This document shows positions 16,122 to 22,101 of a stretch of 25,193 nucleotides of DNA, one piece after another. Position 1 is the stretch's first letter. Each line of letters starts with the position of its first letter. Origin of the DNA: JBBSUX01 sp038234045 (GTDB taxonomy: Bacteria > Pseudomonadota > Gammaproteobacteria > Burkholderiales > Burkholderiaceae_C); assembly GCA_038234045.1 (NCBI GenBank), contig JBBSUX010000013.1, forward strand, positions 1 through 25,193. Direction: 5' to 3'. Position numbers and translations under genes: made by a program. The notes beneath the pieces were generated by a model. It did not search any database, had not been told where the DNA came from, and was given only the letters and a program-made list of their open reading frames with translations.

Positions 16122-16305
16122 GAGAGGGCACCGTGAAGAGGTCTAGCAACCGCCGAGCGCACCAGATCACAACGGTGGCACCAAGGAATAAGGAGAACAC
16201 CAAGCCGATATCGGCGAGGTGCTCAGATGAAGCAGGAGCGGGCTCCATCTGGACAACCACCGAAACACCGTCAGAGGTTGTACCCGAGCCGGTGTTCGTG
16301 GCCAT
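16108..16305 (-). CDS. Small single-TM phage protein (minor coat candidate)
   Basis: The 65-aa protein has a polar Ser/Thr/Pro N terminus, one TM helix (about 31-50, ADIGLVFSLFLGATVVIWCA) and a short basic/acidic C-terminal tail (RRLLDL). There is no signal peptide. It sits 4 bp after the major coat gene and overlaps the start of the adhesin gene. Size and position match the small minor coat or assembly proteins (pVII/pIX type) of inoviruses. The TM segment resembles that of the adjacent major coat protein (GAxVVIW in both), so the two may be distant duplicates. Confidence 0.75.
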   Translation of the reverse strand: MATNTGSGTTSDGVSVVVQMEPAPASSEHLADIGLVFSLFLGATVVIWCARRLLDLFTVPSHGDD

Positions 16306-16309
16306 TGGC

Positions 16310-16546
16310 TTAGCGCCAGCCGAGCTTCGAGGCCAGCTTGAGCAGGCCCCAAATCACGACACCAGCGCCCATAATCAGGCCGATAGCGGTAGTCGCATCA
16401 GTCTGATAGGCGGTGATCGAGGTCGCGACTTCCGGAGGCAAAGCAGCTTGAGCGGAACTGGCGGCGGCGGTAGCGATCGCCAGCGCGGCAGAGACTATGG
16501 CAAGGGCAGTAGAACAAGCAGGACGGAATTTTTTAACAACGTTCAT
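16310..16546 (-). CDS. Major coat protein pVIII precursor
   Basis: The 78-aa precursor starts at the ATG at 16546 (MNVVKKFR); the frame opens 11 codons earlier but that start gives a worse signal peptide. A signal peptide ends at AQA, giving a mature protein of 44 aa. The mature protein has an acidic amphipathic start (ALPPEVATSITAYQTD), a hydrophobic core (AIGLIMGAGVVIWGLLKL) and a basic C terminus (ASKLGWR) for DNA contact. This is the standard inovirus pVIII plan and size (about 44-50 aa). The gene is expected to be the most highly expressed of the phage. Confidence 0.88.
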   Translation of the reverse strand: MNVVKKFRPACSTALAIVSAALAIATAAASSAQAALPPEVATSITAYQTDATTAIGLIMGAGVVIWGLLKLASKLGWR

Positions 16547-16613
16547 TTCGTTTCTTTCGTTAGAGATGCGGGATTGCATCGGCTAACCCAAGAACATGGG
16601 CTAGGCGCTGAAA

Positions 16614-16694
16614 TCACTTGGAAAGGTGCCGGACGAGGTACATCAGAAGAGCGACAGCACAGCCAGTTATGACCCTGCTGACGATGTACCTCAT
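16614..16694 (-). CDS. 26-aa hydrophobic phage peptide
   Basis: A 27-codon ORF whose ATG overlaps the stop of the ssDNA-binding gene (ATGA at 16694-16691). The peptide begins MRYIVSRVITG and continues with a hydrophobic helix (CAVALLMYLV) and a basic end (RHLSK). Very short hydrophobic proteins at this position, between pV and pVIII, are normal for inoviruses (pVII/pIX are about 30 aa). The exact four-base overlap and the amphipathic/hydrophobic pattern support a real gene. Confidence 0.65.
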   Translation of the reverse strand: MRYIVSRVITGCAVALLMYLVRHLSK

Positions 16695-16990
16695 GCGGGC
16701 TTGATAGGAGCCCTAGGGCCGCTCCCAAGCGAGATAGAGGCAATCTCTTGGACCTGCTCGCCGTAGCGCATAACTGTGATCATTTCGAGCTCGACTTCTG
16801 TGCCGGGTGTGACGCCGTGCAGCTTGGGAAGCAACGCGGGTTCGAGCCGAAATTCAGTGCCTTGAGTGCCGAAAGTCTCCGGAGCTGGAGCGAGTGGCAA
16901 AGCTGCGTAGAGCTTGCAAATGTCATAGGCCTTGTCGGTCTTTTTGCTGACCCCTTGGCTGCGGGACGCACCGAGAAAAACTGCTTTCAT
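16691..16990 (-). CDS. Phage single-stranded DNA-binding protein (pV-like)
   Basis: The 99-aa protein is expected to coat phage ssDNA and switch replication to single-strand accumulation. It is soluble, rich in beta-type sequence, with a basic N-terminal stretch (GASRSQGVSKKTDKAYDICKLYA) and a C-terminal beta region (GTEVELEMITVMRYGEQVQEIASISL), as in the Pf1-type pV group. Its ATG overlaps the rep stop (ATGA) and its stop overlaps the next small ORF, so it is within a tightly coupled replication block. The assignment rests on size, position and this pattern, not on a diagnostic motif. Confidence 0.75.
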   Translation of the reverse strand: MKAVFLGASRSQGVSKKTDKAYDICKLYAALPLAPAPETFGTQGTEFRLEPALLPKLHGVTPGTEVELEMITVMRYGEQVQEIASISLGSGPRAPIKPA

Positions 16991-17979
16991 GTTCGATCTT
17001 CTTTCAAGTAAACCGCTGGCGCTGCGGAGACGAGGAACCCGGCAAGGCTCGATTTTTCGAGGCGCCGAGGAACACCCGGCCGGGAGATTGCGTCAAGGAC
17101 TTCCTCGATATCGAGGCGGCCCCGGAACACGGTGATCAGCCGGCCGTAGGCCTCGCTGCAATGTTTGGTGAGCTTCTGAAGGGTCAATTCACCTTCTTTC
17201 TGCTGTGTAGGGATGCGTAGGCCCGCGACAGGCAGCACGCGCTGCAAACACTCGTACGCGCCTGCAAAATAGGTGTCACAGTTCAAGAGCACGTCTAGAG
17301 GGATTTCGCGGTCTTTATTGCGCAACTCGACCTCGAAGCGGGTCCACTTGTCACCGGAGCCGGGGGAGAGCTGAAGGCCCTTTTCATAGGCGCGGAGCAT
17401 CTTTCCGTTCTCGCGTCGGCCTACTTCGAGCGTGCGTCCGTAGAAAGGCACGGGTGAGAGCCAATCGCCGGGAGTGCTGTGGCGTGGTGGACGACCTTCG
17501 CCGACTGTAAAATCGCCAGCATCGAGCCATGCGCGGGCATCGTCTACGCCGTATTCACCATGCAGGCAATCGACGGCGAGATCGACACGGGTGATAGTCG
17601 GTTTCCATTGGCGGCTGATCCAGTCATGGACAACAGACCAATCCTTGATCCGAGCACAAGCAGAACCGGACAAATCGAGCCTTGCGCGGCCTCCCATGCG
17701 TTCACCGCCGAAATCCAAGAGCCCGAGCTGGTGCTTAGCACCGTCATCAAGCATGGACTGGAGACGGACTCCGACTTGATAGCCGAAATGCCCTGAGCCT
17801 TGTTCTCCGACCGCGACGATGCCAGCATCGGACAAAAGAGCAAGGATGGTGGCCGGAACATGTTCGTCAGGTTCGGGAAGCCAAGTGACAGTTAGCCAAT
17901 CGACCTTGGCGTGTGGTTGGGAGGTTTCCCCCAGTGTTACAGCACTGGGGAAGGCGCTTCGCGCCTTCGTGCGGATCAC
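16987..17979 (-). CDS. Phage replication initiator (Rep / RstA-like)
   Basis: Nicks the double-stranded phage DNA to start rolling-circle replication. I placed the start at a GTG (17979) that overlaps the stop of the upstream gene (GTGA) and has AAGGGG eight bases before it, giving 330 aa; the frame is open to 18024 with another GTG. Recognisable stretches are AKVDWLTVTW near the N terminus, HFGYQVGVRLQ, ITRVDLAVDCLHG (the usual RxDxxxD-type Rep core) and FEVELRNKDREIPLDVL with YFAGAYECLQRV. These are typical of the Rep_trans/RstA initiators of inoviruses. The 5' end of the gene contains strong hairpins (separate entry). Confidence 0.87.
   Translation of the reverse strand: MIRTKARSAFPSAVTLGETSQPHAKVDWLTVTWLPEPDEHVPATILALLSDAGIVAVGEQGSGHFGYQVGVRLQSMLDDGAKHQLGLLDFGGERMGGRARLDLSGSACARIKDWSVVHDWISRQWKPTITRVDLAVDCLHGEYGVDDARAWLDAGDFTVGEGRPPRHSTPGDWLSPVPFYGRTLEVGRRENGKMLRAYEKGLQLSPGSGDKWTRFEVELRNKDREIPLDVLLNCDTYFAGAYECLQRVLPVAGLRIPTQQKEGELTLQKLTKHCSEAYGRLITVFRGRLDIEEVLDAISRPGVPRRLEKSSLAGFLVSAAPAVYLKEDRT
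17926..17967. repeat. Two tandem hairpins at the 5' end of rep (origin candidate)
   Basis: Hairpin 1: CCCCAGTG (17929-17936), loop TTACAG, CACTGGGG (17943-17950), extendable by TT/AA with a bulged C. Hairpin 2: AAGGCGC (17951-17957), loop TTC, GCGCCTT (17961-17967). Both are perfect and directly adjacent, inside codons about 5-18 of rep. Such paired stems are characteristic of rolling-circle origins, but no nick site was identified. Confidence 0.5.
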
Positions 17980-18347
17980 AGGCCGAGCCCCTTGGATGAA
18001 GTCTTGAAAAACGAACGCAGGCACTCGTCAAGGCGCTGGTGCTGCTTGCTCTGCTGCATGCGCAGGAGGACGCGACGCTGTGCATGAAACGACAGCTCGA
18101 TACGTTCGCGGTGCAGCTCGATTTCTTGGTGATCAGCAATCGCGACCAAGGCGTCCTGAAGCGTAAGAAACTTACGCAATTCTCCGGCCGGCGTGCGAAG
18201 GTACTCAGAGGTAGGAACGCCATCAACAAGCACGACGCGGCTGACAACTACTGAAGCTTTTGTCTCTGAAGGGCCACGAAGCAAAGAAACAGGCTGCCAT
18301 GCGTTGGGTTGGCTTTCGAGCTTGTCGGCGTGAGGGATAGCAGTCAT
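17976..18347 (-). CDS. Phage hypothetical protein upstream of rep
   Basis: The 123-aa protein starts at the ATG at 18347 (MTAIPHADK); a GTG eight codons earlier is possible. It is soluble, with no TM segment, and has a central beta-type region (ASVVVSRVVLVDGVPTSEYLRT) and a long charged helical C terminus (HREIELHRERIELSFHAQ-like pattern, rich in Arg/Gln/His) that could bind nucleic acid or oligomerise. It is the first gene of the phage operon and overlaps rep by four bases (GTGA), so it is probably an early replication or regulatory protein. I do not recognise a family. Confidence 0.7.
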   Translation of the reverse strand: MTAIPHADKLESQPNAWQPVSLLRGPSETKASVVVSRVVLVDGVPTSEYLRTPAGELRKFLTLQDALVAIADHQEIELHRERIELSFHAQRRVLLRMQQSKQHQRLDECLRSFFKTSSKGLGL

Positions 18348-18427
18348 GAGCGTCTCGCGGTAGGATTGCACTTGTGATTAGGTAACCAAAAATGCCTAGC
18401 CGCGAATCTAACCAATAGTGGATAAAT
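18348..18427. promoter_or_regulatory. Divergent phage control region
   Basis: This 80-bp gap between the leftward phage operon and the rightward DNA-binding protein gene must hold both promoters. It contains a direct repeat TAACCAA at 18383-18389 and 18409-18415 (26 bp apart, about 2.5 helical turns), with GGTAACC forming a small palindrome at the first copy. These are operator candidates for the adjacent regulator. I could not assign -35/-10 boxes reliably. Confidence 0.4.
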
Positions 18428-18793
18428 ATGCAACACCTGCAAACACTTAATTTGTTGATAGACCACGCGAAGAAGAACGCGGGCAGCGACAGCGCGGTCG
18501 CAAAAGCTATCGGAGTGCCGATACAGCATGTGAGCAACTGGCGACACGGGAGAAGGACAGCAACGCCTGAAGATCAGGCGCTCTTAGCGGCGGTGGCTGG
18601 TCTAGACCCGGTGGCTGAAATGGCGCGGGCAATGGTTGCAAAGTACGAGGGGACGCCGAAGGGCGACAAGCTCATGCGTGCGTTGGGAAAAGCTTTGCCA
18701 GTGATTGGCGCGGCGATAGGTTCCGCTGGAGTCGCCGTAGTGGTGACCTCTTCCAACCGTCAGGACCTGATTGATACGATGTATATTATGTAA
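18428..18793 (+). CDS. Phage DNA-binding regulator with C-terminal hydrophobic segment
   Basis: The 121-aa protein is likely a repressor or copy-control factor of the prophage. An N-terminal helix-turn-helix lies at about 19-45 (SDSAVAKAIGVPIQHVSNWRHGRRTATPED), resembling Cro/DUF3693-type phage regulators. Residues about 84-106 (LGKALPVIGAAIGSAGVAVVVTS) are hydrophobic enough to span the membrane. It is the only phage gene on the plus strand and faces the replication operon, like rstR of CTX-type phages. Its last codons (DTMYIM) and stop lie inside the right dif-like site, so the C terminus depends on integration; in the excised circle the frame would continue through the left-site sequence for IVKWFLN before a stop. 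Confidence 0.8.
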   Translation: MQHLQTLNLLIDHAKKNAGSDSAVAKAIGVPIQHVSNWRHGRRTATPEDQALLAAVAGLDPVAEMARAMVAKYEGTPKGDKLMRALGKALPVIGAAIGSAGVAVVVTSSNRQDLIDTMYIM

Positions 18794-18796
18794 ACT
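18769..18796. other. Right attachment site (dif-like, attR)
   Basis: XerC-side arm GATTGATACGA (18769-18779), centre TGTATA (18780-18785), XerD-side arm TTATGTAAACT (18786-18796; 9/11 match to the E. coli XerD arm TTATGTTAAAT). This is the better-conserved of the two sites and is the likely working dif of the lysogen. It overlaps the 3' end of the regulator gene, supplying its stop codon (TAA, 18791-18793). Confidence 0.75.
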
Positions 18797-18829
18797 AACG
18801 AACGAGTGCGTCAAATCGACTTTGCTGTC

Positions 18830-18859
18830 TTGACACACAGCATGACGCACCGCAACAAT
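18830..18859 (+). promoter_or_regulatory. Candidate promoter for the mgtA leader
   Basis: A perfect -35 box TTGACA (18830-18835) and AACAAT (18854-18859, 4/6) are separated by 18 bp, downstream of the dif site and pointing toward mgtA. Starting here, the mgtA leader would be close to 390 nt. The -10 is weak, consistent with an activated promoter. I saw no clear PhoP box. Confidence 0.4.
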
Positions 18860-19064
18860 CCGGCTCCTTCGCAAAAGAGCTTTCGGCGCGCCCCCCACGA
18901 CGCACCGCCTGGAGCCCCGAACCAACGGTTAAGGAAACGACATACGGTGGAAAGCTGGCTCCAACTTTCACCCCGCGTCGATCACCAACCCAGCCACGTT
19001 GTTGTCAATTCCCGCCTGGCGCGGGGCTGCGCACCGTAAATTGAACCGACAAGAAAGGATGCAC

Positions 19065-19160
19065 ATGGACCCCGACCCTCGCTCGCGCTCCGGCGCTCAT
19101 CCATCTGCCCGACTGAAACCCGCACAGCCCGCGTTCATCAGGAGACCCTCGCGCGTCTGA
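19065..19160 (+). CDS. mgtL: MgtL-like leader peptide upstream of mgtA
   Basis: This 31-aa ORF begins MDPDP, as in enteric MgtL (M-E/D-PDP), and is rich in Pro and Arg (six Pro, seven Arg), with RLKPAQPAF and RRPSRV later. AAAGGA lies five bases before the chosen ATG; another ATG two codons earlier overlaps the Shine-Dalgarno. In Salmonella and E. coli, low Mg2+ makes ribosomes fail on the acidic/proline start of MgtL, which turns mgtA on. The peptide's last codons (19137-19149) form the left arm of a stem, so ribosome position would change the leader fold. Homology to MgtL is inferred from motif and position only. Confidence 0.7.
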   Translation: MDPDPRSRSGAHPSARLKPAQPAFIRRPSRV

Positions 19161-19200
19161 GTGCGACAGGGATCTCCTGATCGTGCGCGATCAAGGAGAT
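19137..19200 (+). promoter_or_regulatory. Mutually exclusive stem-loops in the mgtA leader
   Basis: Stem A: ATCAGGAGACCCT (19137-19149) pairs with AGGGATCTCCTGAT (19168-19181), one bulge; the loop holds the MgtL stop. Stem B: ATCTCCTGATCG (19172-19183), loop TGCG, pairs with CGATCAAGGAGAT (19188-19200), one bulge. Segment 19172-19181 is shared, so only one stem can form. Stem B buries AAGGAGA, the Shine-Dalgarno of the ORF at 19206. No T run follows stem B, so control of translation (or Rho access) fits better than an intrinsic terminator. Confidence 0.7.
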
Positions 19201-19205
19201 ACCCC

Positions 19206-19262
19206 GTGACTTTCAAAACCTCGAACTGCAGCTGCCGCCCGGTGACTGGAGGAGCGCGATGA
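19206..19262 (+). CDS. 18-aa leader ORF translationally coupled to mgtA
   Basis: A GTG-initiated 18-codon ORF (starts MTFKTSNCSCRP, ends GGAR) with a strong Shine-Dalgarno (AAGGAGAT, five bases upstream) that is located inside stem B. Its TGA overlaps the mgtA ATG in the sequence ATGA (19259-19262). That layout predicts that translation of this ORF delivers ribosomes to mgtA and that stem B controls both. It contains two Cys in a C-S-C pattern; whether the peptide itself has a function cannot be said. Confidence 0.55.
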   Translation: MTFKTSNCSCRPVTGGAR

Positions 19263-22063
19263 TCATCATCGACAACATCCTCAAGAACTGGTTCGGCGGC
19301 TTTCTGGCCCGTCGCCGAGCCAGCGGGCTTTTTGGGCGACGCGCTCTGCAGAACACCGTCGGCGGCCACGGAGAAATCGGGCCAGTGCCGGAGCGGGTGG
19401 CGCGGGACATGCTTTTTGCCGCCGGCGCCGCAACCACGGCATTACTCGAACGCACCCATTCGCATCCCGACGGGCTCACTGCGCTGGAAGCAACCGAGCG
19501 GATCGAGAACGTGGGGCCGAACGAAGTCGACCACGAGAAGCCCCTGCCCTGGTGGCTGCATCTGTGGCACAGCTACAAGAACCCGTTCAATCTTCTGCTT
19601 ACCCTGCTGGCAGCCGTTTCCTACGTCACCGAAGACGGCACCGCCACCATCGTCATCGGGACCATGGTGCTACTGAGTACCCTGATCCGGTTCGTTCAGG
19701 AGCGGCGTTCGAACCGTGCTGCCGAGCGACTCAAGGCGATGGTGAGCAACACCGCAACGGTGATCAGACGCAACGCACCACTGCCACTGGACCTGACCGG
19801 TGAGTCCGATGGGGCCCGTCCTCAAGGGTTCGTGCGTCAGGTCGCGCGGGGACACTCCAATTTGAATCAGCGGGATGTTCCGATTCGCGACCTGGTGCCA
19901 GGTGACCACATCGTCCTGTCGGCCGGTGACATGATTCCAGCCGATTGCCGCCTGATGACGGCCAAGGACCTTTTCGTCGCGCAGGCAGCGATGACGGGTG
20001 AATCACTACCTGTAGAAAAGTTCGCCGAGCCGGTCGACGCCACAGGCTCCGTGCTGGAAGCGGGCAACCTGGTTTTCATGGGCACCAATGTGGTTTCGGG
20101 CGCAGCAACTGCATTAATCATCGCAACCGGCAACCGGACCTATTTCGGCACCCTTTCGACCCGTGTGACTGCGGCGGATGCCACGCCCAACTCGTTTGAA
20201 GCCGGAGTCAACAGCGTGAGCTGGCTGCTGATCCGCTTCGCGTTGGTGATGGTGCCCATCGTGCTGCTGCTCAACGGTTTCACCAAGGGAGACTGGATGG
20301 AGGCGTTCCTGTTCGCTCTCTCCGTTGCGGTAGGGTTGACGCCAGAAATGCTACCAATGATCGTGACGGGGACCCTTGCCAAGGGCGCCGTCATCCTCTC
20401 GCGCAAGCAGGTAATCGTGAAACGACTTGACGCCATCCAGAGCTTCGGCGCAATGGATGTGCTTTGCACTGACAAGACCGGCACGCTCACGCAGGATCGC
20501 ATTGCATTGGAACGACACACCGATGTCTTCGGAAACGAATCGGACGAGGTACTCAAATTCGCGTTCCTCAATAGCCACTACCAGACAGGGCTGAAGAACC
20601 TCCTCGATCGTGCGGTACTAGAGCATGTCGATCTCAAGAGCGAACTTCGGCTCGAGCAGGACTATCGAAAGATCGATGAAGTCCCATTCGATTTCGAGCG
20701 TCGACGCATGTCGGTCGTAGTCTCGGAGCGGGAAGATCATCACGAGCTGATTTGCAAGGGAGCGGTGGAAGAGATCCTCGCTGTTTGCAGTGGCGTCCGG
20801 CTTGAAACAAGCGAGGGTCCGCAGCATCAAAAGCTCGACGCCGACATGTTGCAACGCGTGCAGCAGGTTACGCGTGCGCTCAATGAAGAAGGGCTGCGCG
20901 TGGTCGCGGTCGCGATGAAAGAGATCCGGTCACGCGATACCGGGTATGGCATTGCCGATGAGAGCGGCCTGACATTGATCGGGTATGTGGCTTTTCTGGA
21001 CCCGCCGAAGGATTCGGCCGCACCTGCATTGCAGGCGCTCAAAGACAACGGCGTTGCAGTCAAGGTGCTCACCGGTGACAACGAGCTTGTCGCGCGTCGC
21101 GTCTGCACCCAAGTAGGGCTGAACGCCGACGAGGTACTGCTTGGAACGGAGATCGAAAACCTCAGCGATGCAGCGCTTGCGCAAGCGGTAGAGGCCTATC
21201 AGGTCTTCGCCAAGCTGACGCCGCTGCACAAGGAGCGGATCGTTCGTGCCTTGCGCAACAACGGGCATGTGGTGGGATTCATGGGTGACGGAATCAACGA
21301 CGCGCCCGCGCTGCGTGCCGCGGACATCGGCATCAGCGTCGACAGCGCCGTCGATATCGCGAAGGAGGCAGCCGACATCATCCTGCTGGAAAAAAGCCTG
21401 ATGGTGCTGGAGGAAGGCGTGATCGAAGGCCGCAAAACTTTCAGCAACATGCTGAAGTACATCCGTATGACCGCCAGCTCAAATTTTGGCAACGTCTTTT
21501 CGGTTTTGATTGCCAGTGCCTTTTTGCCATTTCTTCCGATGCTTCCGCTGCAACTCCTGATGCAGAACCTGCTTTACGACGTCTCGCAGATCGCCATTCC
21601 CTTCGACAATGTGGACGACGCTCTGGTCAAAAAGCCGCTGAATTGGAACCCGGCGGATATCGGTCGCTTCATGCTGTTCTTTGGGCCGATCAGTTCGGTG
21701 TTCGATATCTCGACCTTTGCCCTGATGTGGTACGTCTTTCATGCCCAAACCGAAGCGCAGCAGGCCCTGTTTCAATCGGGCTGGTTTGTGGTCGGACTAC
21801 TCACACAAACCTTTGTAGTGCACCTGATCCGCACGCCCCGGATCCCGTTTCTGCAAAGTACCGCTGCGCTTCCCCTGCTGGTGATGACAGGCTTGATCAT
21901 GGCCGCTGGAATCTTCCTGCCGATGGGTCCGCTTGCGTCATATTTCAAGCTGCAACCGCTTCCGTGGAATTTCTTCCCATGGGCACTCCTGATCGTCGTG
22001 GGATATGGCGTACTCGTCACGCTCATGAAGCGGGTCTACATCCACCGTTATGGATGGCAATGA
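19259..22063 (+). CDS. mgtA: Mg2+-importing P-type ATPase MgtA/MgtB
   Basis: Inner-membrane P3B-type ATPase that imports Mg2+ under limitation. The 934-aa length is close to the family's usual ~900. Visible motifs: MTGESLPVEK (actuator TGES, 246-249), phosphorylation site DKTGTLTQD (D405), nucleotide-binding KGAVEEIL, TGDN, and hinge GDGINDAPAL (676 on). TM helices are seen around 95-130, 320-370 and in the C-terminal third (FGNVFSVLIASAFLPFLPMLPLQLLMQNLLYD). GGAGGAG lies four bases before the ATG. The N terminus (MIIIDNILKNWFGGFLARRRA) is amphipathic and basic, as in MgtA. The structured leader with an MgtL-like peptide supports Mg2+-responsive control. Confidence 0.95.
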   Translation: MIIIDNILKNWFGGFLARRRASGLFGRRALQNTVGGHGEIGPVPERVARDMLFAAGAATTALLERTHSHPDGLTALEATERIENVGPNEVDHEKPLPWWLHLWHSYKNPFNLLLTLLAAVSYVTEDGTATIVIGTMVLLSTLIRFVQERRSNRAAERLKAMVSNTATVIRRNAPLPLDLTGESDGARPQGFVRQVARGHSNLNQRDVPIRDLVPGDHIVLSAGDMIPADCRLMTAKDLFVAQAAMTGESLPVEKFAEPVDATGSVLEAGNLVFMGTNVVSGAATALIIATGNRTYFGTLSTRVTAADATPNSFEAGVNSVSWLLIRFALVMVPIVLLLNGFTKGDWMEAFLFALSVAVGLTPEMLPMIVTGTLAKGAVILSRKQVIVKRLDAIQSFGAMDVLCTDKTGTLTQDRIALERHTDVFGNESDEVLKFAFLNSHYQTGLKNLLDRAVLEHVDLKSELRLEQDYRKIDEVPFDFERRRMSVVVSEREDHHELICKGAVEEILAVCSGVRLETSEGPQHQKLDADMLQRVQQVTRALNEEGLRVVAVAMKEIRSRDTGYGIADESGLTLIGYVAFLDPPKDSAAPALQALKDNGVAVKVLTGDNELVARRVCTQVGLNADEVLLGTEIENLSDAALAQAVEAYQVFAKLTPLHKERIVRALRNNGHVVGFMGDGINDAPALRAADIGISVDSAVDIAKEAADIILLEKSLMVLEEGVIEGRKTFSNMLKYIRMTASSNFGNVFSVLIASAFLPFLPMLPLQLLMQNLLYDVSQIAIPFDNVDDALVKKPLNWNPADIGRFMLFFGPISSVFDISTFALMWYVFHAQTEAQQALFQSGWFVVGLLTQTFVVHLIRTPRIPFLQSTAALPLLVMTGLIMAAGIFLPMGPLASYFKLQPLPWNFFPWALLIVVGYGVLVTLMKRVYIHRYGWQ

Positions 22064-22101
22064 GGAAGCCGATGCCTCACGAAAATTTGAATCCTTTGTG
22101 A

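Larger units (their letters stand above)
12638..18796. mobile_element. Inovirus (filamentous phage) prophage integrated at a dif site
   Basis: About 6.1 kb lies between two dif-like sites sharing the 16-bp repeat ATACGATGTATATTAT (12643-12658 and 18774-18789). Inside are, on the minus strand, a Rep-type initiator, a pV-like ssDNA-binding protein, small coat proteins, a TspB-like adhesin, a pVI-like protein and Zot/pI, in the gene order typical of filamentous phages, with many ATGA overlaps. A divergent DNA-binding protein occupies the repressor position. There is no integrase gene, as expected for phages that use host XerC/XerD. All structural and replication functions appear present and open, so the element may be functional. 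Confidence 0.9.

Noticed and set aside
16543..16743. 66-codon minus-strand frame between the ssDNA-binding and coat genes
   Set aside because: Overlaps both neighbours in another frame; the 26-aa ORF with an exact ATGA overlap explains the gap better.
19188..19210. Intrinsic terminator at stem B of the mgtA leader
   Set aside because: The stem is followed by ATACCCCGTG without a T run; control of ribosome access is more likely.
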